Counted from the first letter of the stretch, positions 24,965 to 33,940 are shown. The stretch is DNA of 64,000 nucleotides from Laceyella tengchongensis (GCF_900182735.1 NZ_FXTU01000006.1:140863-204862); one strand, 5' to 3'. Translations and numbers: made by a program. The notes: generated by a model not told the origin, from the sequence alone.

Positions 24965-27526
24965 ATGGCTGACCAGGAGAAAAAGAGTTTGATGTTAGCC
25001 CAAGCAGAGCGAGAATTTGCAACCCATGACACTTGGTGGGAAAAAGAAGAACCCAAGGCCCCGCTGCCCGCGAGAATCCAAGCGATGCTGAACCGGAATG
25101 ATCCGGCGGTGATTGATGAACTGCTTAAGTTCGCTTTTCTGTTGAATGGGGAGGTGCAAGTTTGGGATTACAACAAAGGAAGTTGGCAAAAGCTCAGTTT
25201 GCCGGAAGAAGATATCGCACAGCTTGATCCGCAAGACGGCTCGTGGCTGTGGACGTTGTACGTATCTGGGCATCCCCTGGCACGGAAAGCGGTGCGCAAA
25301 CTATTGAGTTATCAGTCCGATATCTATGATCTGCAACGTCGATTTTTTGAATTTCAGAGACATATGATCTCCAGCAAATTGCAGGTGAAATGGCGTGGGG
25401 GTAGACGGAATGCGCTCATACCATTTGATGCTGTGTATTTCCGCTATGTAAAAGCGATCTTCAAGCTTGCAGAGAAAAAGGGAGACGCCGAAACGTGGGC
25501 GATCCTCGCTCATCGCTTTGACCTGGAGCGAAAAGGGAACAAGCGGCTTCGAACCGCCGCTGGACAAGAAGTGGAGGTTTACTCCGACAAAACGCATTAT
25601 TACTTGCGGCGCCGCTGTTGGCGTTATTTGCGGGAACTGGGGAAAGCGGGGAATCCGGCGTACATCCGCTTTGCCGTGGAAGCGTTGTTGCAATATGAAG
25701 ACCAAGATGCGAGGTACGTGTCAAAATACGAAAACGGTAAGTGGTTGTACGGCAGAAGGTACAATCATCTTTGGCTGTTCAACCATCTGCTGTTTCACCG
25801 CAGCCAAACGTTTAAGCCGAAGCGGTTGCAGTGGGAGGGTGTGTTTGTGCCGATCGACGGGCTCGATCGCAGGGAAGAAGCGTTTCCCGACCTATGGGAT
25901 CAACACGCGGACGAATTGTGGCGGTTATTCACAAAAGCCTCGTCAGGCACAGTGATCAGCTTTGCTTGGACTGCGCTCCGGCATGGAAATCGGGATTATC
26001 TGAATCGGGTGCCGCGTGAAAAATGGATGAATCTTTTGGATGATGAGCATGACAAACGCAGCAAAGCCGCACTGGCATGGATATTGGAGAACTATATCTT
26101 GGCGGGCAACGGCAAGGCGGATCTTACCTTGCTGGAGGAACTGCTGTTCCATATAGATCAAACGGTGCGTGATAAAGCGGCCGAATGGTTCGGGAAGAAT
26201 GCACAGAAACTGCCCCGCGAGTTTAACCTGAAAATCACCCGGCGGATCATCGACATCATTAAAGATGGAAGCGATTATTGGCGGGCCACGGGTTGTATCG
26301 ATTTGTTGCGGAGCCATTGTCGGCCCTATGTGAGTGAATTTGCGAACATGGCATTGATCAAGCAATTGCAAGACAGCGGTAGCCGTTGGTCTTACATGTA
26401 TAGAATGAAGGAAGATTTGTTGGCGCTGTTGTTGGAAGAATTGGATGTGGAACAACAGGGGGTCACAGGTGTCGAGTTGCTCCCGTTCCTCTCTTCAGCC
26501 AATAATGAAGTGCAACAGCAAACAGAGGCGCTGTTTGAGAAGTATTTCGAAAAACTGAAGCTGGATTTGGATTTTTTGCTCGCCTTGATCAAAACACCGA
26601 ACAGCCGAGTGCAAGCGTTTACTACTCGCTTTTTGTCGGATCGTTTGCTTTGGGTCGTACCTTTTTATCCTGCTCTTTTGCCTCGCTTGTGGGAAATGAT
26701 GCTGGATGAAAATGAAAATGCGCTGGTGCGTAATTATATCCGTGACGTGTTGCTAGGGAAATTGTTCTTTGAGGAATTACGGGAGACCCCAATCAGCCAA
26801 GTGCTTGCTTTGTTACAGCATCAAGAGCATGCTATGCAGGCTTTCGGTGCGCAACTGCTGGCTCTGATTGAACCGAAACCGCACGATTTCACATTGCAAC
26901 AACTGGTCGATCTCGCACATCGCCCCTTGGCAGAGATTCGTGCAGCAGCGCGGCATATGTTGGAAAAATTGCGTTTGATTTGGTCTCCCGATTTGTTGGT
27001 CAATGTGATGGAGACCGATTGGGATGACACACGGGAATGGGCAATGCGTATCGTGACTGCTCTTCCCACTGACGAACAGACCCCGGAATTGATTTACGGC
27101 CTGTTGGATACCGCCCGCCGGGATATTCGCGCTTTGGCCATGGAGTTGATTGACCGCCATCTGACACGTCTCGACTTGACGGAACTGATGATGCGGGCCA
27201 GTGAAAGTCCGTATCTGGAGGTTCAGGAGTTCGCCTTAGCTCTTGGTGACCAGCTGACATGGACGGCTCAACGCATGACTGAGTTAGAGTTGTTTTTTCG
27301 GACTGTGTTTTTCCGTGTGCATCAGGGACGGCGTGCCAAAAACATGGCTTTCGCGCTGTTGGAGAGACTGGCATTGGAGAAACAGGAATGTGCAGAAGCG
27401 ATGGTGCCTCTGTTGAATGACATGGTGCGCAATTTCGGGCGGCAGGATTTTGAACGGATCGTTCATCTGCTCACACAAATCCAAATGCGCTATCCACACA
27501 TTCAGACACCGTTGACGTTGGAATAA
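24965..27526 (+). CDS. Retron-associated HEAT-repeat-like protein (853 aa)
   Basis: Large, almost entirely helical protein. From about residue 330 to the end it reads as successive antiparallel helix pairs of roughly 35-45 residues, for example LLEELLFHIDQTVRDKAAEW, PISQVLALLQHQEHAMQAFG and LQQLVDLAHRPLAEIRAAAR, as in HEAT repeats. The N-terminal ~320 residues hold aromatic-rich helices with no recognised catalytic motif. No enzyme motif, signal peptide or membrane segment is seen. AAGGAGG precedes ATG 24965. As the first protein gene after the retron RNA it is likely an accessory or effector subunit; HEAT proteins accompany WHSWIM proteins in one described retron class (from memory). Its activity is unknown. 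Confidence 0.85.
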   Translation: MADQEKKSLMLAQAEREFATHDTWWEKEEPKAPLPARIQAMLNRNDPAVIDELLKFAFLLNGEVQVWDYNKGSWQKLSLPEEDIAQLDPQDGSWLWTLYVSGHPLARKAVRKLLSYQSDIYDLQRRFFEFQRHMISSKLQVKWRGGRRNALIPFDAVYFRYVKAIFKLAEKKGDAETWAILAHRFDLERKGNKRLRTAAGQEVEVYSDKTHYYLRRRCWRYLRELGKAGNPAYIRFAVEALLQYEDQDARYVSKYENGKWLYGRRYNHLWLFNHLLFHRSQTFKPKRLQWEGVFVPIDGLDRREEAFPDLWDQHADELWRLFTKASSGTVISFAWTALRHGNRDYLNRVPREKWMNLLDDEHDKRSKAALAWILENYILAGNGKADLTLLEELLFHIDQTVRDKAAEWFGKNAQKLPREFNLKITRRIIDIIKDGSDYWRATGCIDLLRSHCRPYVSEFANMALIKQLQDSGSRWSYMYRMKEDLLALLLEELDVEQQGVTGVELLPFLSSANNEVQQQTEALFEKYFEKLKLDLDFLLALIKTPNSRVQAFTTRFLSDRLLWVVPFYPALLPRLWEMMLDENENALVRNYIRDVLLGKLFFEELRETPISQVLALLQHQEHAMQAFGAQLLALIEPKPHDFTLQQLVDLAHRPLAEIRAAARHMLEKLRLIWSPDLLVNVMETDWDDTREWAMRIVTALPTDEQTPELIYGLLDTARRDIRALAMELIDRHLTRLDLTELMMRASESPYLEVQEFALALGDQLTWTAQRMTELELFFRTVFFRVHQGRRAKNMAFALLERLALEKQECAEAMVPLLNDMVRNFGRQDFERIVHLLTQIQMRYPHIQTPLTLE

Positions 27527-27548
27527 TTCACAGCAAGGAGGAGAACGC

Positions 27549-29183
27549 ATGCAATTTCAACAGACCTATGCCAAAGCAAGCAACATCAGTCATGTAGGCG
27601 GTCGTACACTGGTTGACTTTGCCCCGGATCTGGGTCGAGAGCCTACGTTTTTCCAAGGCCGAATCAAAGATCCCATCCGCTACCGCGACGCCATGATTGC
27701 GCTGCGCGATGTCGTTGTTTCAGATTTGAATGTAAAACCGAAGGATCATCGAGCTTATCAAGAGTGGGTGCAACAACAGTATGTGTTGGACCTGATCGAC
27801 ACGATGGGTACAGAGTCGGGTGAAGCGGCGCGGATGCTGCTTATCCGTCAACGCATACAAGAATTGGATCGCATGCGCGCTAAACGCATGGGCCCTTATT
27901 ACAAAGCGCGGGCCCGGTATTTCAATTGGTTGTACCATAACGATCCTGACGCTTGGTTTGTCCTCGATCCCGTCATCACCGTCGCGCCTGACCAAGTTTT
28001 CTTTGAAGCCTTTTCGTTGGACGAGTCTTCCTACGGACGGTTGGCGGTTCATTCCGAACTGTTTGACGATGTGAAGGATTTCGCCTATGGCACGACCAAC
28101 ATTGATTTTTCGGATGCGTTGCTCAATGAAATTCAACGCATCCGCTCATACCGTCCCACTGAATTTCAAGTGGATCCATCGGGCTTTGAAGTGGCGACGG
28201 AAGGACGGGAAGTGTACAAAGAGAAGAAAATCGATGTGCCTGTCAGCTGGATTCGCGGTTTTCTCCAAGTTCAATCAGCAATGACGATGCCGGCGGTCAC
28301 CTTCGATGTGAAGCCGATCGATCTGTACAATCTCTGCACCTTTTTACGCCGGCACAAAGAACGGCACAGCCCGCGTTCGCTCAAGTTTCTGCTCAAGCCG
28401 GGTCAACCGGTGCAAGTGGTCATCGAACCGTGGAACGAAGTGATGACGTTTAGTGATTCCGTCTATCTGGGAGACACCAAGCAAGAGATTCGCACTTGGG
28501 GGCGCCGCCGCCTCTTCTTATTGGAACGGTTGCTGCCGCTGTCCCGCAAGATCACCGTCAACCTGTTGGGCACGGGATTGCCTAGTTTTTATGTGGCTGA
28601 CTTGGGCAATCTCAGTTTCACATTGGGCTTGTCTGGTTGGACCCGCAACGACTGGGCCGGTGCCGGCAACTTCGATTTGCTGATCGGCAGTTCGGCGCAG
28701 GTGACGCCTGAAGAGAGCAAACAAGTTTTTTCCAAGATGAAATGGAAAAAGACGGCGACAGCGGAATCATTGGCAGAGTGGACCGGTTTGCCGGTGCCTA
28801 CGGTACAAGCGGCATTGCGCCAGCTGTGTAGTGCCGGCAGGGTGATGTTCGATTTGGAGATCGGCCGTTACCGCCTGCGTGAATTGACGCGCGACCCCTT
28901 GCCAGTGGATCAGTTGCGGTACGCTAATCCGCGTGAGGAAAAAGCGAAGAAATTGGTGCAACAGGGACATGTGAGCCTCTCCCGCAAAGAAGCGTCGGCC
29001 AGCGGCGTAACGCTCTATGGTAGTGTCCGGACGAGCAACCGGTCGGTGGAGCCCCAAGTGGTCCTCGATCATGACGGGCGGATCGAGCAAGGCGAATGCA
29101 CGTGTTATTTCTACAAACAGAACAAGCTGATGCAAGGGCCGTGCGAGCACATGATGGCGCTTGTGGCCATAGCCCGCGACTGA
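27549..29183 (+). CDS. Retron-associated winged-helix/SWIM zinc-finger protein (544 aa)
   Basis: Second protein of the retron operon, 22 bases after the HEAT gene, with AAGGAGGAG before its ATG. The C-terminus holds a SWIM zinc finger CxCx(n)CxH: C517, C519, C532 and H534 (GECTCYFYKQNKLMQGPCEH). About residues 390-440 form a winged helix (ATAESLAEWTGLPVPTVQAA, wing GRVMFDLEIGRYRL). The N-terminal ~380 residues are of unknown fold. SWIM fingers bind DNA or proteins; the combination matches the WHSWIM component named for HEAT-type retrons. It may recognise the msDNA or its nucleoprotein complex, which is inference. Confidence 0.87.
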   Translation: MQFQQTYAKASNISHVGGRTLVDFAPDLGREPTFFQGRIKDPIRYRDAMIALRDVVVSDLNVKPKDHRAYQEWVQQQYVLDLIDTMGTESGEAARMLLIRQRIQELDRMRAKRMGPYYKARARYFNWLYHNDPDAWFVLDPVITVAPDQVFFEAFSLDESSYGRLAVHSELFDDVKDFAYGTTNIDFSDALLNEIQRIRSYRPTEFQVDPSGFEVATEGREVYKEKKIDVPVSWIRGFLQVQSAMTMPAVTFDVKPIDLYNLCTFLRRHKERHSPRSLKFLLKPGQPVQVVIEPWNEVMTFSDSVYLGDTKQEIRTWGRRRLFLLERLLPLSRKITVNLLGTGLPSFYVADLGNLSFTLGLSGWTRNDWAGAGNFDLLIGSSAQVTPEESKQVFSKMKWKKTATAESLAEWTGLPVPTVQAALRQLCSAGRVMFDLEIGRYRLRELTRDPLPVDQLRYANPREEKAKKLVQQGHVSLSRKEASASGVTLYGSVRTSNRSVEPQVVLDHDGRIEQGECTCYFYKQNKLMQGPCEHMMALVAIARD

Positions 29184-29203
29184 GCAAGGAGGAGGGAGAT
29201 CGG

Positions 29204-30658
29204 ATGTCGGAGGAAAAACGTCCCTTAACCAGGGAAGAGTGGATTCAAAAAGTGAGTGCAAATGGGCGGGAAGCGACCATTCGCGAAGAGATGATCCGCA
29301 TGGGTTTCTGGAGCAACGATTCATTGACAGAGGAAGAGAAGAAGCAACAGCAAGCCGAGGATGAGGAGCGCGCCCGCTTAGCGGCGGAATTGCGGCGGTT
29401 GCAGTCCAAAGGCATGAGCATGCCAAAGGTGCAGCAACTGTTACAAGAAGTGCGCCAAAAACGGATTGAAGCCAGCAGAAAGAGGCGAGAGGAACAAAAG
29501 GCAGAGCGAGAACAGAAGCGCCGCGAGGCCAAAGTAGCGTGGGAACAGCACCGCGCTCGCCATGTTGTGTATGCAGGAGAAGGGGTTTCAGGCGGATTGG
29601 AAAACAAGGAAACCCAGACGGAAATGTTGCGCCAAGCTGGGTTGCCCATCGTGACCACCGCGGAAGAGTTAGCGGAGGCGATAGGAATCTCGGTAAGCAA
29701 GCTCAAATGGCTTACATACCATCGCAACACGGCGACACTGTCCCATTATTTCCGATTCACCATCCCCAAACAAAATGGGGAAGAAAGGGAAATTTCCGCT
29801 CCCAAACAAACGCTCAGGCAAGCACAGGCTTGGATTAAGACCCATCTTCTCGACCGCCTGCCGGTACACTCTGCGGCGCAAGGGTTTGTGCCGGGGAAAA
29901 GCATTGTGGACAACGCGAAACAGCATGTCGGCCAAGCGGCGGTAATGAAGATGGATTTGCGAGATTTTTTTCCCAGCATTCATTTTTATCGGGTTCGAGG
30001 CTTGTTTCAATCATTTGGGTATAGTGAGATGATCAGTACGTTGTTGGCGCTCCTGTGTACCGAACCGCCGCGCCGCGCCGTCACGCTTGGAGGCCGTGTG
30101 TACCACGTGGCGATCGGGGAACGCCAGCTTCCACAAGGGGCCTGCACCAGCCCGGCCATAACGAATCTTTTGTGCCGTCGCTTGGATGAGCGTTTGTCAG
30201 GGTTAGCACAAAAGTATGGCTTTCAATATTCGCGCTATGCTGATGACATGACTTTCTCTTGTTCAGAGGCTGGAATCGGCCAAATTGGCGCCGTCATAAA
30301 CCAAGTGCGTCGGATTGTGGCGTTTGAAGGATTCACCGTCAATGAAGATAAAACGAGAGTGTTGAAGCGGACCAATCGGCAGACAGTGACGGGCATTGTA
30401 GTTAACGAGAAGATCAATGTCAACCGCCGAGAATGGAAACAGTTTCGGGCGTTGTTGCACAATGTTGAAAAAAACGGACTAGAAGCGGAAAATCGCGCAG
30501 GCCATCCGCATTATTGGGATTACATCAAAGGGTACGCCAACTTTGTACGTATGGTGCGCCCCGATTTAGAAGAGAAGCTGATTCGGCAGTTGCGAGCCAT
30601 TGCGGTAAAACATCGCTTGTCTCTGCCTGGATGGGCTAGAAAAACGGTTCAATCATAA
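29204..30658 (+). CDS. Retron reverse transcriptase with long charged N-terminal extension
   Basis: Makes msDNA from the upstream RNA. The RT domain covers about residues 145-470: retron-specific NAxxH (237-241, DNAKQHVG), first catalytic Asp D251 (KMDLRDFFPSIH), QGACTSP (311-317), the YADD catalytic box (345-348, SRYADDMTFS), and the retron VTG motif (395-397). Residues ~40-125 are an unusual Glu/Lys/Arg/Gln-rich stretch likely to form a coiled coil. ATG 29204 follows GGAGGGAG, 20 bases after the SWIM gene. Catalytic residues are all present, so it should be active. A terminator follows at 30668. Confidence 0.95.
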   Translation: MSEEKRPLTREEWIQKVSANGREATIREEMIRMGFWSNDSLTEEEKKQQQAEDEERARLAAELRRLQSKGMSMPKVQQLLQEVRQKRIEASRKRREEQKAEREQKRREAKVAWEQHRARHVVYAGEGVSGGLENKETQTEMLRQAGLPIVTTAEELAEAIGISVSKLKWLTYHRNTATLSHYFRFTIPKQNGEEREISAPKQTLRQAQAWIKTHLLDRLPVHSAAQGFVPGKSIVDNAKQHVGQAAVMKMDLRDFFPSIHFYRVRGLFQSFGYSEMISTLLALLCTEPPRRAVTLGGRVYHVAIGERQLPQGACTSPAITNLLCRRLDERLSGLAQKYGFQYSRYADDMTFSCSEAGIGQIGAVINQVRRIVAFEGFTVNEDKTRVLKRTNRQTVTGIVVNEKINVNRREWKQFRALLHNVEKNGLEAENRAGHPHYWDYIKGYANFVRMVRPDLEEKLIRQLRAIAVKHRLSLPGWARKTVQS

Positions 30659-30667
30659 AGGCATCAG

Positions 30668-30694
30668 GGCCGAGCCGATCAAGGCTCGGCCTTT
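30668..30694 (+). terminator. Terminator of the retron operon
   Basis: GGCCGAGCC and GGCTCGGCC form a perfect 9-bp stem followed by TTTGTG. The stop codon of the convergent mciZ-like gene lies in the loop and right arm. Confidence 0.75.
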
Positions 30695-30879
30695 GTGCGT
30701 TGATTGGGCAAGAGTCGATGTATGGGCTTCTCTTTCCGCAGTGGACGGGACAAGCGCTGTTTTCGTTCGATGAGCTGTTTTACGGTTAGAGGATGGTTAG
30801 TCAATTGGCGTAGATAGGCACGCACTTGCCAGCCTTTGCCGCTCACGCAGAAACTTGATTGTCGCCAGGTGCATTTCAT
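30679..30879 (-). CDS. mciZ: MciZ-like Z-ring inhibitor peptide (66 aa)
   Basis: Residues ~8-32 (FCVSGKGWQVRAYLRQLTNH) align by eye with the core of B. subtilis MciZ (VGKAWEIRAKLKEY), a sporulation peptide that caps FtsZ filaments in the mother cell. The C-terminal ~35 basic residues are longer than in the 40-aa B. subtilis peptide. ATG 30879 is chosen for GGTGGTGAT just upstream. Position next to nudF fits the family. It is convergent with the retron. Confidence 0.7.
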   Translation of the reverse strand: MKCTWRQSSFCVSGKGWQVRAYLRQLTNHPLTVKQLIERKQRLSRPLRKEKPIHRLLPNQRTKAEP

Positions 30880-31032
30880 CTGGATCACCACCGGAGATTA
30901 TTTGTCTTAACCAGCATTGACACATCATCTTATCCATATGCGTAAACGGCTGTCTCCATTTGTACGAGAATGGTCGGTTTGGGGATGGATGTGAGTTATA
31001 ATAAGGAATAGATTGAGACAGGAGTGACAACG

Positions 31033-31578
31033 ATGCGAAATTTTGAAGAAAAAACGATTGCGAGTCAAACGATATATACGGGCAAAGTGGTTCAGTTGCA
31101 AGTGGATGACGTTCAATTGCCCGATGGCCGCGCTGCCAAACGCGAAATCGTGAAACACCCAGGTGCCGTCGCCGTTCTGGCTATTACGGATGAGGGGAAA
31201 ATGGTGCTGGTGCGGCAATTCAGAAAGCCGTTGGAAAAGACGATCCTAGAAATCCCGGCGGGTAAATTGGAAGCGGGAGAGGACCCCGGGGATTGCGCGG
31301 CACGAGAGCTGGAAGAAGAAACGGGTTACCGGGCCACGGGCTTGACGCATGTGGTTTCCTTTTACACCTCTCCCGGATTTTCAGATGAATGTTTGCACAT
31401 TTATCAAGCTGAGGGTTTAACAAAAGGGGAAGTGAACCCCGATGAGGATGAATTTGTGGAATTGGTTGAATGCACGCTGGATGAGTGTCTAGAGCGAATT
31501 CAAAGTGGCGACATCATGGACGCCAAAACGGTGGCCGCAGTCTACTTATGGCAAGCCCGGGTGTCGAGCGGGAGATGA
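31033..31578 (+). CDS. nudF: ADP-ribose pyrophosphatase (Nudix)
   Basis: Hydrolyses ADP-ribose to AMP and ribose 5-phosphate. The Nudix box GX5EX7REUXEEXGU is intact (GKLEAGEDPGDCAARELEEE followed by TGY), and downstream SPGFSDE is typical of ADP-ribose hydrolases. The product is 181 aa. ATG 31033 has AGGAGTG 8 bases upstream. It overlaps the next gene by an ATGA. Confidence 0.93.
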   Translation: MRNFEEKTIASQTIYTGKVVQLQVDDVQLPDGRAAKREIVKHPGAVAVLAITDEGKMVLVRQFRKPLEKTILEIPAGKLEAGEDPGDCAARELEEETGYRATGLTHVVSFYTSPGFSDECLHIYQAEGLTKGEVNPDEDEFVELVECTLDECLERIQSGDIMDAKTVAAVYLWQARVSSGR

Positions 31579-32753
31579 AGTTGCAAGAGATTTTCGCCGA
31601 CTTGCATATCCATATTGGCAGAACCCAGGGCAATCTCCCTGTAAAAATCACAGCGGCGAAAAACATGACGTTTGAGGCGATCATAAAGGAAGCGTTTCAC
31701 CGCAAAGGCATTCAGCTGATCGGAATCATCGACGCCCAGTCCCCTCCAGTACAGGAAGAGATTCAGGCAGGATTGGACAAGGGGCTTTACCGCGAACATC
31801 CGGAGGGTGGCATCACGTATGGGGGGACGACTTGCGTGTTGGGGGCAGAGATCGAGCTTAAGGAGGGGGCCGGTGCGTTTCACGTCTTAGTGTACCTGCC
31901 GGGCTTGGAACAGATGCGAGAACTTACCGCCTGGTTGGAGCGCTATATGAAAAACGTCCAGTTAAGCACGCAACGGTTGCGGCAATCGGCCCTGGCCCTG
32001 CAAGAAAAAGTATGGGAGTGGGGTGGTTTGTTTATTCCAGCCCATGTATTCACCCCATTTAAAAGTGTTTACGGCAATGCCGCACCCCGCATGGAGCAAT
32101 TGTTGGACATGAAGAAGGTATCGGCAGTGGAACTCGGGTTGAGCTCTGACTCGGTTTTGGCAGATCAACTATCCGAGTTGGCACCGTTTACATTTGTCAC
32201 CAATTCGGACGCTCACTCTCTACCCAAAATCGGTCGCGAATACAATCAATTGCTGGTGCGAGATGCTAGTTTTCAAGAATTGAAACGGGCGCTCGCCAGA
32301 GAGGGTGGCAGGCGCGTCCAAGCTAATTACGGCTTAAACCCCAAGCTGGGAAAATACTATCAAACCCGTTGCTTGAATTGTGACGAATTGTGGCCGTCAA
32401 GCCAAATCGCCTGTTGCCCACACTGCAGTAGCCCGAAAAAGGTGAAAGGCGTGAAGGACAGGATCGAGGAGATCGCCGATCAACCAAGTAGCCACCCGAC
32501 ACACCGTCCCCCATATATTTATCAAGTGCCGCTTGAATTCATCCCCAAACTGGGCCCCAAAACCCTGGACAAATTATTGCAGGCATTTGGAACGGAGATG
32601 AACGTGCTTCATCATGCGGAGTTGGAAGAAATCCGCCAAGTAGCCGGCGCGGCTATCGCCCATTACATCCAATTGGCGCGCGAGCAGCGGTTGGCATTGT
32701 CCGAAGGGGGCGGCGGCGTTTATGGCAAAGTTGATCCATTACAAAAAAGCTAA
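31575..32753 (+). CDS. Endonuclease Q (EndoQ)-family PHP-domain protein
   Basis: PHP-fold nuclease of 392 aa; EndoQ enzymes cut 5' of deaminated or abasic DNA lesions. The first PHP motif FADLHIHIG is followed by PVKITAAKNMTFE, and a late metal motif NSDAHSLPK is present. Near residue 260 a zinc ribbon CLNCDELWPSSQIACCPHC follows, then a helix-hairpin-helix-like GPKTLDKLL. It starts inside the nudF stop codon (ATGA). B. subtilis has yqxK at this position. Confidence 0.85.
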   Translation: MKLQEIFADLHIHIGRTQGNLPVKITAAKNMTFEAIIKEAFHRKGIQLIGIIDAQSPPVQEEIQAGLDKGLYREHPEGGITYGGTTCVLGAEIELKEGAGAFHVLVYLPGLEQMRELTAWLERYMKNVQLSTQRLRQSALALQEKVWEWGGLFIPAHVFTPFKSVYGNAAPRMEQLLDMKKVSAVELGLSSDSVLADQLSELAPFTFVTNSDAHSLPKIGREYNQLLVRDASFQELKRALAREGGRRVQANYGLNPKLGKYYQTRCLNCDELWPSSQIACCPHCSSPKKVKGVKDRIEEIADQPSSHPTHRPPYIYQVPLEFIPKLGPKTLDKLLQAFGTEMNVLHHAELEEIRQVAGAAIAHYIQLAREQRLALSEGGGGVYGKVDPLQKS

Positions 32754-32772
32754 CCGATGTGGTTAGCTTTTT
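32743..32772. terminator. Bidirectional terminator
   Basis: AAAAAGCTAACC (32743-32754) and GGTTAGCTTTTT (32761-32772) around a 6-base loop, shared by the EndoQ gene and the convergent 126-aa gene. Confidence 0.9.
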
Positions 32773-32774
32773 CC

Positions 32775-33155
32775 TTACTCTCTGGCTCCGTGTTTGCGCA
32801 AGATGGATTCCGCTTCCTGCACCCGGTCTTCCGAGGTTGCAAACACAGTGACTGACACATCCTCAAGTGAAGATAGGGGTTGGCCACCGGACAGTCCGCT
32901 GGCGTCGGGATGGGCGGCCTGCATAACGCTCTTGTCGGGATCGAGACGGGGACTACCCAGCGTGCTCTCAGCCAATGACATCCGTGGGTTTTCGAACGGA
33001 TTACTATGCGTGGCGTCTCCGTCGGCGTCTTTTCCGCCGCCCAAGGGAGAAAAACGGCTCACATCAACTTCAAAGCCGGCCTGTCGTAGCTCTGCAGCGG
33101 CTTTCTGTGCGGCATCAATCGTTTGGAAATATCCGAATATCGCTCTTTCTGCCAT
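32775..33155 (-). CDS. Hypothetical 126-aa protein
   Basis: Soluble protein beginning MAERAIFGYFQTIDAAQKAA. The first ~30 residues (helix of Ala/Leu, then FEVDVSRFSPL) and the last ~30 (VSVTVFATSEDRVQEAESIL) look like two halves of a small alpha/beta fold, joined by a Gly/Ser/Asp/Pro-rich linker. AAAGGAGG stands just before ATG 33155, which rules against the in-frame extension to 33251. Not recognised; stress-type proteins of similar layout exist in Bacilli. Confidence 0.65.
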   Translation of the reverse strand: MAERAIFGYFQTIDAAQKAAAELRQAGFEVDVSRFSPLGGGKDADGDATHSNPFENPRMSLAESTLGSPRLDPDKSVMQAAHPDASGLSGGQPLSSLEDVSVTVFATSEDRVQEAESILRKHGARE

Positions 33156-33319
33156 TGTTATCCTCCTTTCCCCCTTAATGTCGGCCAGTTGTAAAGGAGT
33201 TATTCTGAAAGGAAGCGGGGCAGAAAAAGAGGGGGGGATTGCTTCCGTCATCTATGCTAGGCTGCTGTGATATGATAAATTGATGGTAATGCGACACTGG
33301 AAAGAGAACGGATAATGGA

Positions 33320-33508
33320 ACAATCATCAACGAATCGCACCCGTGGATGTACACCTTTCGTTTGTGTAGGATCATCCATCGCTGTTGCTACCCTGTCGCA
33401 ACACAGGTGATGAGACTGGGAAACGCCTAGTTGTGGCGAGGCATCGCAATGGAGGCGATCGGGTGATACACCGGTGGATCAACGTTTTAGCAACGTGTTT
33501 TTTTGTGC
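33320..33508 (+). other. Structured gene-free segment ending in a terminator-like hairpin
   Basis: Between 33156 and 33677 no convincing gene is seen. This part has several potential stems: TGGATG/CATCCA, TACAC/GTGTA, GTTGC/GCAAC, GCCT/AGGC and ATCGC/GGCGAT, and near 33480 ACGTT-TTAGC-AACGT followed by seven T. It could be a small RNA or leader; no known class was recognised and no good promoter was found. Confidence 0.3.
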
Positions 33509-33677
33509 GCCACGCATGAGTGTGATGATAAGCCGTGTGAGTTTGGGATGATAGTTGGGGTGACGCCTGCATCGGGCTTATCTGCTAGTCCGTGAAAGGT
33601 TATAATAATTTCAGATAAATATAATATTTGGAGATGGCTGGATTTTATAGGCAAGGGCGGGTTGCTTCGACTTTTTG

Positions 33678-33814
33678 CTAGGGTGTGTCTGATGAATAGG
33701 CCAGCGGCTCCAAAACCATTTTCTCATTCGCTTCACGCTTGGCGAGGCGCTCATCGAGAAAAGGTTTTTCCACCGCTTCTTCCCTACCAACTTGATTCAC
33801 CAGACACGCCCTAG
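33678..33814 (-). mobile_element. 137-bp MITE-like element, copy 2 (inverted relative to copy 1)
   Basis: CTAG-flanked, with ends GGGTGTGTCTG and CAGACACGCCC. Its reverse complement matches 21392-21528 at nearly every position, and both are 137 bp including the CTAGs. The same internal frame is open here too. Confidence 0.8.
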
Positions 33815-33940
33815 ATGGACAAGGCTTGAAATGTGTGGGTGCGCCCTGAGAGCCATCCCTGCCAAATGGGACACCAGGCCGCACCCACCATTCCTCCCCC
33901 GGTCAAAGGGGGCCGAGGCATCTTGGAGGAGGCGTATGGG

